Positions 22,996 through 28,757 of a stretch of 32,146 bases of DNA are shown piece by piece (the stretch's first letter is position 1; each line of letters opens with the position of its first letter). A program made the translations under genes and the position numbers. Source of the stretch: CAYGBW01 sp964348185 (GTDB taxonomy: Bacteria > Desulfobacterota > BSN033 > WVXP01). The notes beneath the pieces are model-generated. The model worked only from the letters and a program-made list of their open reading frames with translations, was not told the origin of the DNA and made no database searches. The stretch lies in contig CAYGBW010000089.1 in assembly GCA_964348185.1 (NCBI GenBank), forward strand, positions 1 to 32,146. Reading direction: 5' to 3'.

Positions 22996-24694
22996 CCCGG
23001 TTCTCCCCGTTTTCGTCTCCTCCCATCGGGAAAGGTAGATATATCTTGAAGGTGGTTCCCCTGCCTTCCCCACTTTCTACTGACAGCTCCCCTTCGTGGA
23101 CTTCGATGATCTTGGCCGTAATGGCCAGGCCCAGCCCCGTGCCCTTCTTTTTTGTGCTGAAAAAGGGATCGAAGATTCGGGAGAGATCCTCCTGATGAAT
23201 ACCCGGACCCGAGTCAGAGATCCGGATTTCAGCCCTCCTTTTTTCAGGCCTCAAGACGGCTTCCACGCGGAGTTCTCCCCCCTTTTCCATGGATTCCGTG
23301 GCATTGAGGAAGATATTGAGGAGGGCTTGGGTGATCTGGTCTTGATCGACCTTGATCTTGTCCACTGGAAATGGCTTTTTAGTCAGCTTGATCCCCGTCT
23401 TGTCCAGGTCGGCCTGAATCAGCCGAAGGGGATGTTCCAAGATCTGGGAAAGGGGATACAGGCCGAGGCGAAGGTCTTTGGGCCTGGCAAAATCCAGGAG
23501 TTGAGCGATTACCCGATTCAATCGATCAACTTCCTGGATCATGATGGCAGCATAGGATTTATCCTCGCTTCCCGCTTCGAACTTGTCCCCAAAGTACTGG
23601 GCAAACCCCTTGATCGAGCTGAGAGGGTTCCGGATTTCGTGGGCCACCCCGGAGGCGAGTCGTCCGAGCGACGCGAGCCTCTCGGACCGACGGACCTTCT
23701 CCTGGAGTTCGCGGATTTCTCGCAAATCCCGAAGGATGATCACGGCTCCCATGCGAACCCCTTCGGGACCTCGCAGAGGCGTCACGCTTACACTCAAGGG
23801 AATAGCACCCCGTCCGGTTGGCCAATCGATCTCCTTCTCAATGATAGGCTTGTCACGATGAAGGACATCGTGGAGGTTGAGGCCGGGCAGATGAATTGCA
23901 TTCTTCAGAGAGCGCTTCAGACCCTGAACCGTGTCCATGCCGAGAATATGGGTGGCCGTGCGGTTTGTGGACACAATTCGTCCCGTTGTGTCCACCGTTA
24001 TCAAGCCATTGGCCATACTTTCCACGACGTTTTCTGTATAGCTCTTCATCTCGGCCAGGGTTCTATCCACGAGGTAGTAATTCTGCACGACGAAGATGAA
24101 ATAGAACGCTGCCGAGCCAAGGACCAGAAGGATGATCCCCATCATGAAGGCATGACGAATATCCTGATCCCGAGCCTTTTCCAAAGGGGTCATCCACAAT
24201 CCCACGACGGCTGCCTGAACATCGCCATCGGGGACCCATGCCGCAAGCTCAAAAACGCTTGTCCCGTCCGGCAGCTCTTTGATCTTCCGATAGAACACCT
24301 CCCCTTCACCTTCATGCCAGTCTCTCTTTTCGGGGAAGGGAAAGGGCCGCAACTGGGAGGCCTCGCTTCTCGCAATCCACCTGCCACTCTCATCCAACAG
24401 ACCGATGTAGGCGACATCCAGATTCTCCACGACCCTGTCTAACAACCCGTTTAACCCATCGGGAGAGGATCGATTTTCGAATCGTTCATCTCGAATTTCA
24501 GCTTTTACCATGGAAAGAATATCCCGGGCGGTTTTTTCGAAGAAGTTCTCCCAATAGCGCCGATGCTGATCGAGGGTTCGAAAGGTGGAGATGGCATGCA
24601 TCAGAATCAAGGTTACTGCGACCATAACGATGGTAATGGCCGGGAGGTAGAGACTCCTCCGCTTAAGCTTTTTCCAAGGCGCAGCTTTCTGCAT
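22970..24694 (-). CDS. Membrane sensor histidine kinase (PAS, HisKA, HATPase)
   Basis: A 574-residue kinase with two helices (about 15-34 and 183-203) enclosing a periplasmic sensor domain of about 150 residues. A PAS domain follows at about 218-325, then a phospho-acceptor His352 in GVAHEIRNPLSSIKG and an ATPase domain with DSGPGIHQEDLSRIFDPFFS and GTGLGLAITAKIIE. The layout is that of ZraS/HydH-like kinases that pair with NtrC-type regulators and often respond to envelope or zinc stress. It overlaps the regulator gene by 26 nt. The signal cannot be read from the sequence. Confidence 0.95.
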   Translation of the reverse strand: MQKAAPWKKLKRRSLYLPAITIVMVAVTLILMHAISTFRTLDQHRRYWENFFEKTARDILSMVKAEIRDERFENRSSPDGLNGLLDRVVENLDVAYIGLLDESGRWIARSEASQLRPFPFPEKRDWHEGEGEVFYRKIKELPDGTSVFELAAWVPDGDVQAAVVGLWMTPLEKARDQDIRHAFMMGIILLVLGSAAFYFIFVVQNYYLVDRTLAEMKSYTENVVESMANGLITVDTTGRIVSTNRTATHILGMDTVQGLKRSLKNAIHLPGLNLHDVLHRDKPIIEKEIDWPTGRGAIPLSVSVTPLRGPEGVRMGAVIILRDLREIRELQEKVRRSERLASLGRLASGVAHEIRNPLSSIKGFAQYFGDKFEAGSEDKSYAAIMIQEVDRLNRVIAQLLDFARPKDLRLGLYPLSQILEHPLRLIQADLDKTGIKLTKKPFPVDKIKVDQDQITQALLNIFLNATESMEKGGELRVEAVLRPEKRRAEIRISDSGPGIHQEDLSRIFDPFFSTKKKGTGLGLAITAKIIEVHEGELSVESGEGRGTTFKIYLPFPMGGDENGENRDEREDTGG

Positions 24695-25061
24695 AACCGT
24701 TCACCTTGAGATTCTCTCTCAAAGCCTACTCAAGGTTCTCCAAGTATTCAATCGAATCGTTCAGGTCGGTTTCGGACATCTGCATGGGCACTTCAAGTCT
24801 CCCCTCTGTATTGTTCTTTATTGCTGTGCCGAAGTCAAGGGACCTGAGGGCCCAGGATGGATGGTCCAGATTGGAAGCAGTCCAATCGGTGGGGGAGATC
24901 GATTTGATCGCGCCGCCAGTGAGTATGCGCGAAAGCGCCAAAGGGATGACGCATTCATGGGGAGTGGGAAGTTGTCCTTAGACAACACGGCCATGGAATC
25001 TAGCCCATATTCCCAATCGGTAGTTGGCCGAGAAATGCAGGATCCCGATAGCCCGTCTGCA
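24695..25061. other. Gene-free gap with a short uncertain minus-strand frame
   Basis: Between the kinase and the TlpA-like gene, no supported gene exists. A minus-strand frame at 24726-24941 can start only at TTG, has no ribosome site, and ends in MSETDLNDSIEYLENLE. That ending resembles the last helix of small c-type cytochromes, but no CxxCH motif is present upstream before the next stop. It may be a cytochrome remnant or chance. Confidence 0.35.
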
Positions 25062-25679
25062 TCAGGAAGGTGTGGCCGTGTCTAAGAGGTGATTGAAGAG
25101 CTCAAAGGCCTCCTTGCTTGCCCAATCGCGGGGCCCCAACGCTGCCCCTATGATGTAACCCTTCCGGTCGACGAGATAGGTGGTGGGGATCGCCCTGGCT
25201 GCGTACTCCAAGCCGACACTCCCATCCGTGTCCAAGAGAATGGGGAAGGTCAACTTGAATTCTTTTTGAAAGTCCTTGACCGTCCTCGAATTTTCCCGCA
25301 GATTGATCGCCAAAATGGTAAAATTTCTGCTTTTGAATTGGGCATACAGCTTTTCCATGGAGGGCATTTCGACACGACAGGGTAGACACCACGTCGCCCA
25401 GAAATTTAGAAAGACGATCTTTCCCCGATAGTCCTTCAGTTTCACCTCTTTGCCGTTGAGATCTTTCAGCGTGAAGTCAGGGGCCTCGATCTTTTCGTCC
25501 AACTCAAAAATGCCAAGGGCTTCCATGAAATGGTCCTTGGCCTCCGCCTGGTTCAATAAGAGAGAATTCAGAAACAGGAAAGCCACGAATAATACCTGAA
25601 AAGCCTTTCTGGCGAAGTCCCTTATCATCTGCTCAATCCTCCGTTCAAGTTTCCTCATAATGTATTGATCTTCGCCCAT
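25062..25679 (-). CDS. TlpA/ResA-type thiol-disulfide oxidoreductase
   Basis: A 205-residue protein with a signal-anchor helix (about 27-45) and a thioredoxin fold beginning APDFTLKDLNGKEVKLKDYR. The active site is W97-C98-L-P-C101 in NFWATWCLPC, followed by EMPSMEKLYAQF and the cis-proline strand RAIPTTYLVDRKG. Such proteins reduce apocytochrome cysteines in the periplasm (CcmG or ResA role) or other exported thiols. No CcmG is present in the ccm cluster, so this is a candidate substitute, by inference. The start at 25679 has AGGGG 6 nt upstream; a shorter start at 25658 is possible. It is divergent from the MerR gene. Confidence 0.9.
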   Translation of the reverse strand: MGEDQYIMRKLERRIEQMIRDFARKAFQVLFVAFLFLNSLLLNQAEAKDHFMEALGIFELDEKIEAPDFTLKDLNGKEVKLKDYRGKIVFLNFWATWCLPCRVEMPSMEKLYAQFKSRNFTILAINLRENSRTVKDFQKEFKLTFPILLDTDGSVGLEYAARAIPTTYLVDRKGYIIGAALGPRDWASKEAFELFNHLLDTATPS

Positions 25680-25747
25680 GGCGTACCCCTATTTCAATAC
25701 CCCACTAAGGAAAATCTTTTAAAATCTTCCCGTTTTTGCTCTTTTTA

Positions 25748-25870
25748 GGTATGGACATACCCAACAGGGATCAGACAGCCTGGGAAGTTCACCATACCTC
25801 ACACATGAGGCATTCCAGACGGAAGTGCAGTCTGAAGGCAACCGGGGAGGACCCGTGACCTCCTCCCGGT
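25748..25870. promoter_or_regulatory. Cluster of inverted repeats between tlpA-like and merR-like genes
   Basis: Four dyads follow each other: GGTATGGACATACC (25748-25761), CCTCACACATGAGG (25797-25810), CAGAC-N9-GTCTG (25816-25834) and ACCGGG-N18-CCCGGT (25841-25870, with further GAGG/CCTC pairing inside). They lie 60-190 nt upstream of the sigma-54 promoter at 25933, where activator sites are expected. The last two could instead be RNA stems. Confidence 0.4.
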
Positions 25871-25932
25871 GACCGGTTCATGCCGAAGTCTACAAGGGTT
25901 GACCTTTTTCTCGAAGGCCAGGCACTAATACC

Positions 25933-25948
25933 TGGCATGGAAAATGCA
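25933..25948 (+). promoter_or_regulatory. Sigma-54 promoter of the MerR-like gene
   Basis: TGGCATGGAAAATGCA has GG at 25934-25935 and GC exactly 10 nt later, with TGGCAT and ATGCA flanks close to the consensus TGGCAC-N5-TTGCA. Transcription would begin near 25959, about 90 nt before the MerR-like ATG. The leader contains TTTCCT-GTT-AGGAAA (25994-26008) and TAGAG-AAC-CTCTA (26026-26038). Confidence 0.65.
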
Positions 25949-26049
25949 AGGAGCGCTTTACAAATTCTCAATCCTACTTGACAGTAATCGTTCTTTCCTG
26001 TTAGGAAACATACTATACCAAACCATAGAGAACCTCTACATTGCCTTCT

Positions 26050-26484
26050 ATGCATTTTTCGAACTCTGAGCCCACCTATTCCATCGGCCTCGCAGCCAGA
26101 AAAGTAGGGGTTTCTGTCCCCGGCCTTCGACTCCATGAAAGAGAGGGTCTCATCCTTCCTGTTAGGACCCCGACGAACCGTCGCGTTTATTCTCTCAATG
26201 ATTTGAGGATCGTCCAGACCGCTCAACACCTTATTCACGACCAGGGATTGAATTTCGCCGGGATCAGAAGGCTGATGGCTTTTCTTCCCTGCTGGAAGAT
26301 AAGAGACTGTGATTCGGCCACCTATCGCAAGTGCAAGGTCCCCTGTATCACAGATAATCCCTGCTGGAGTAGCGGGGAAGCGCTCTCGCAGAAGTGCGAG
26401 GGGCAGTGTCAGTCGTGTCCGGTCTATGAGATGGCATATCAGATCGGGGATTTGAACATCTACGACTTGACGAAGATCTCATGA
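26050..26484 (+). CDS. MerR-family regulator with cysteine-rich C-terminus
   Basis: A 144-residue regulator. The ATG at 26050 is chosen; an upstream TTG at 26041 is possible and no strong ribosome site decides. Residues 9-75 form a MerR winged helix (YSIGLAARKVGVSVPGLRLH, NRRVYSLNDLRIVQ). The C-terminal part has eight cysteines at 81, 87, 95, 99, 105, 116, 120 and 123, including PCW and CQSCPVY. They could hold an Fe-S cluster or zinc. A similar C...CW...CxxCxVY pattern occurs in the hybrid kinase at 28758-31562. Unusually for a MerR gene, it has a sigma-54 promoter. It precedes the multihaem cytochrome, a possible target. Confidence 0.88.
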   Translation: MHFSNSEPTYSIGLAARKVGVSVPGLRLHEREGLILPVRTPTNRRVYSLNDLRIVQTAQHLIHDQGLNFAGIRRLMAFLPCWKIRDCDSATYRKCKVPCITDNPCWSSGEALSQKCEGQCQSCPVYEMAYQIGDLNIYDLTKIS

Positions 26485-26734
26485 CCTTTCAAAAGACTAA
26501 AGAGGGGAGGTCGAGTTATGGCTAGAGGCCCATGAACCTGAACAACACTCCTTGACGGTCAGGCAAGACCCGAATGCCCAAAAATGCCGGGGGAAGAGGA
26601 TCTTCAGTGCTCAAAGGTTGGGTACGGGTCACGCTTCGGCGTGCTCCTATCTCGCATTGAAAATGGCAGGGTAGAATCTATGGAGCACAAGACGTATCGT
26701 TCATCATTCCTAAAGGTAAATAGGAGAGAGTAGA
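26485..26734. other. 250-nt leader region before the multihaem cytochrome
   Basis: No standard gene fits. An AGGGGAGG ribosome-like site precedes a five-codon frame (MARGP-stop), whose stop overlaps a second tiny frame (MNLNNTP-stop). A UUCG-capped hairpin, CACGC-TTCG-GCGTG, lies at 26630-26643. The features suggest a structured mRNA leader or a small RNA. No promoter hexamers with good spacing were found for the cytochrome gene. Confidence 0.35.
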
Positions 26735-27841
26735 ATGAAACTGATCAGACAAGCGGGATGGATGGTCGTGTTGGTCACGCTCATGGTCCTGGTATTTCCC
26801 CTGAATTCCCGGTCAGTGGAGGTCGTCTTCCCCAAGGGGTGTTTGAACTGCCACGGGGCTGAGCCGGACTATCCCGTACGGGGGATCAGGGCCCAGTACA
26901 TGACGTCAGGCCACAAGAACATCGGAAACGCATCCTACGCCAACGGTGGTGGGTGCCAAAAGTGCCATACCAACGAGGGGTTCATCGAGTATGCCAAGAC
27001 CGGGAAGGTCGACGAAAAGGGCTTCATTGCAAACCCGGCTGAAATCGGCTGCTTTACGTGCCACGCCCCCCACATCCGGGGTGACTTCTCCCTTCGAAAG
27101 GACGATCCAGTTACGCTCGCCGACGGGACGACCTTTGACAAGGCAAAGGGCAACCTCTGCGCCAACTGCCACCAGGCGAGGCTAACCGCCCAAGCTCTGG
27201 TAAAGGAGAGCCCTATCCCTGCTCCTTACTGGGGCGCCCACCACGGGCCACAGTCGGACATCCTTCTCGGAACGAATGGTTATGAGTTCCCCGGGAAAAC
27301 ATACTCCAACACGATCCATACCCGACTGAAAAAGGCCAATTGCGTCACCTGTCACATGGCACAGCCGACAGGACGGTATTCGCTCGCCCCCTCGGTCGGT
27401 GGCCACAGCTTCAGCGTGGAAGGCGAGGTCCATCACGCGCCCAAACTCAACGTGGCCGGATGTCTGGGCTCGGGCTGCCACAAGGAGATGAAGCAGGTCA
27501 GGGGTTCTAAGATATTTGAGAAGAAGGCTCGAGCCGATTACGACGGCGATGGAGCGGTGGAGAATGTTCAGGAGGAGGTGCAGGGGCTCCTCGAGATGTT
27601 TATCAACGAGAAGGGCACCGGCCTCTTGCAGATGCCGAAACACCGTCTCTATGACGGCGAGGGGAATTTCATCAGGAGCAAGACGACGTATCCGAAAGAC
27701 GTGGTTGCCGCCGTTTACAACTACAAGTTCGTGCTGGAGGATAGAAGCAAGGGGATCCACAACGCCAAGTATGCGGTCCAGCTGCTCATGGATTCCATAA
27801 AGACCCTCAACCCATCGTTCGATGATTCGCAACGGCCCTAG
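26735..27841 (+). CDS. Periplasmic multihaem c-type cytochrome (six haem motifs)
   Basis: A 368-residue protein with a signal peptide (about 1-27). It has five CxxCH motifs at 36-40, 74-78, 106-110, 142-146 and 203-207, and a CLGSGCH (C-x4-CH) motif at 243-249, so up to six covalent haems. After the haem region, DYDGDG at 269-274 looks like a calcium-binding loop, and the remaining 90 residues are haem-free and helical. C-x4-CH sites are known from cytochromes c3 of sulfate reducers. An AGGAG site lies 8 nt before the ATG. It probably moves electrons in the periplasm, matured by the Ccm system in this window. Partner unknown. Confidence 0.92.
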   Translation: MKLIRQAGWMVVLVTLMVLVFPLNSRSVEVVFPKGCLNCHGAEPDYPVRGIRAQYMTSGHKNIGNASYANGGGCQKCHTNEGFIEYAKTGKVDEKGFIANPAEIGCFTCHAPHIRGDFSLRKDDPVTLADGTTFDKAKGNLCANCHQARLTAQALVKESPIPAPYWGAHHGPQSDILLGTNGYEFPGKTYSNTIHTRLKKANCVTCHMAQPTGRYSLAPSVGGHSFSVEGEVHHAPKLNVAGCLGSGCHKEMKQVRGSKIFEKKARADYDGDGAVENVQEEVQGLLEMFINEKGTGLLQMPKHRLYDGEGNFIRSKTTYPKDVVAAVYNYKFVLEDRSKGIHNAKYAVQLLMDSIKTLNPSFDDSQRP

Positions 27842-27912
27842 CCGGTTCATCACTCCACCCGAATGGGCTTGGCGAAGAGCAAGATAGGCTTCTACACCAT
27901 TACAGGTAATCA

Positions 27913-27949
27913 GGAAAAGAGGCAGGTCATTTTGGCCTGCCTCTTTTCC
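27913..27949. terminator. Bidirectional hairpin terminator
   Basis: GGAAAAGAGGCAGG (27913-27926) pairs perfectly with CCTGCCTCTTTTCC (27936-27949) around a 9-nt loop. It lies 71 nt after the cytochrome stop on the plus strand and at the end of the glutaredoxin-like gene on the minus strand, so it can end both converging transcripts. The glutaredoxin-like stop codon falls in the loop. Confidence 0.8.
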
Positions 27950-28244
27950 ATGTCCATACCCTTCTCATCTTCAATGAGAGCCTATTCTTGGCTCTCCGAC
28001 GGGTTGGAGTGGAGCTAAGGATCCGCCTCAATCTCCTCTCATGTATTTTGTAAGTAAAGGCCTGTTTGCCGTCTACAAAAACGACAGGGATTCTCTCCTT
28101 GAACTTCTCGTATAGATCCTCACTGGATTCGATGTCGACCTCTTGAAGGTCAAATGGAATCTCTTCCCGGAGCCGGTATAGGATCTCCTTGGCCAGGTCA
28201 CAGAGATGACAGTCTTTTTTTCCATACAGTTGAACGTTGATCAT
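27927..28244 (-). CDS. Glutaredoxin-like protein with extended basic tail
   Basis: A 105-residue protein with the start set at the ATG at 28244 (MINVQLYGKKDCHLCDLAKE). The redox motif is C12-H-L-C15, and RIPVVFVDGKQAF contains the cis-proline. Length and fold match the short glutaredoxin-like (DUF836) family up to about residue 80. The last 25 residues (TRRRAKNRLSLKMRRVWTWK and on) are very basic and atypical, and the stop lies in the loop of the terminator hairpin; the natural stop may have been lost. A longer start at a TTG (28298) is possible. It is the last gene of the kinase-receiver run. Confidence 0.78.
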   Translation of the reverse strand: MINVQLYGKKDCHLCDLAKEILYRLREEIPFDLQEVDIESSEDLYEKFKERIPVVFVDGKQAFTYKIHERRLRRILSSTPTRRRAKNRLSLKMRRVWTWKRGRPK

Positions 28245-28325
28245 GTTTTCGGTGTGGTTCGGCTGGGAACCCTTTGCGAGGTGGGTGACAGAATTCAAGG
28301 GGCGTCCTATGCCGTCTGAGTCCTC

Positions 28326-28697
28326 CTAGTTCCCGAGTATCTTGTTGACCCTCTCGACCACGGCATAGGGGCTGAAAGGCTTCGTGATATAATCGACGCA
28401 GTTCAATTCCCATCCCTCCCTCTGGGGGATTTCCTGTCCGATCGCCGTGAGGATTATCAACGGTGTTTTGCCGCTCTTTTCATTCCCTTTGAGTTGACGG
28501 TGCATCTCTTGACCCGACAGCTTGGGCATTTTGATGTCAAGGATGATCAGATCGAGGGACTCATTCTGTGCCACCCTTACGGTCTCCATTCCGTCTTTTG
28601 CGGTTAGGACTTGATACCCCTCTTCTTCTAGGACCAGTTTCAAAGCCTGGAGGATGTGGGGCTCATCATCGGCGACCAGTATCTTTTTCCCTCTCAT
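28326..28697 (-). CDS. Single-domain response regulator
   Basis: A 123-residue receiver domain starting at the ATG at 28697 (MRGKKILVADDEPHILQALK), with GGGGGG 5 nt upstream; an extension to 28742 lacks a ribosome site. The acidic pair, the Asp in LIILDIKMP, the Thr in IILTAI and the Lys in YITKPF are all present. There is no output domain. It lies 60 nt after the hybrid kinase gene and probably receives phosphate from it or passes it on to another protein. Confidence 0.9.
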   Translation of the reverse strand: MRGKKILVADDEPHILQALKLVLEEEGYQVLTAKDGMETVRVAQNESLDLIILDIKMPKLSGQEMHRQLKGNEKSGKTPLIILTAIGQEIPQREGWELNCVDYITKPFSPYAVVERVNKILGN

Positions 28698-28757
28698 AAA
28701 TGCCCCCCTTTGGGTGTCAGTATCTCCAACCGCCACGCCCACCCGTTCTTTCTCGCT

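Noticed and set aside
23096..24442. 448-codon plus-strand frame opposite the histidine kinase
   Set aside because: A long antisense shadow in GC-rich coding DNA; the minus-strand product has complete kinase motifs.
24726..24941. Possible small c-type cytochrome or its remnant
   Set aside because: Only the last helix resembles a cytochrome; there is no CxxCH, the frame starts at TTG without a ribosome site and an in-frame stop lies just upstream.
25795..25880. Possible riboswitch
   Set aside because: Several stems are present, but no known riboswitch core could be recognised on either strand and the position suits activator sites better.
25789..26238. 149-codon minus-strand frame
   Set aside because: It overlaps the well-supported MerR gene and the hairpin cluster, and its translation shows no family features.
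27182..27853. 223-codon minus-strand frame opposite the cytochrome
   Set aside because: It is the antisense shadow of a protein with six haem motifs and a clear ribosome site.
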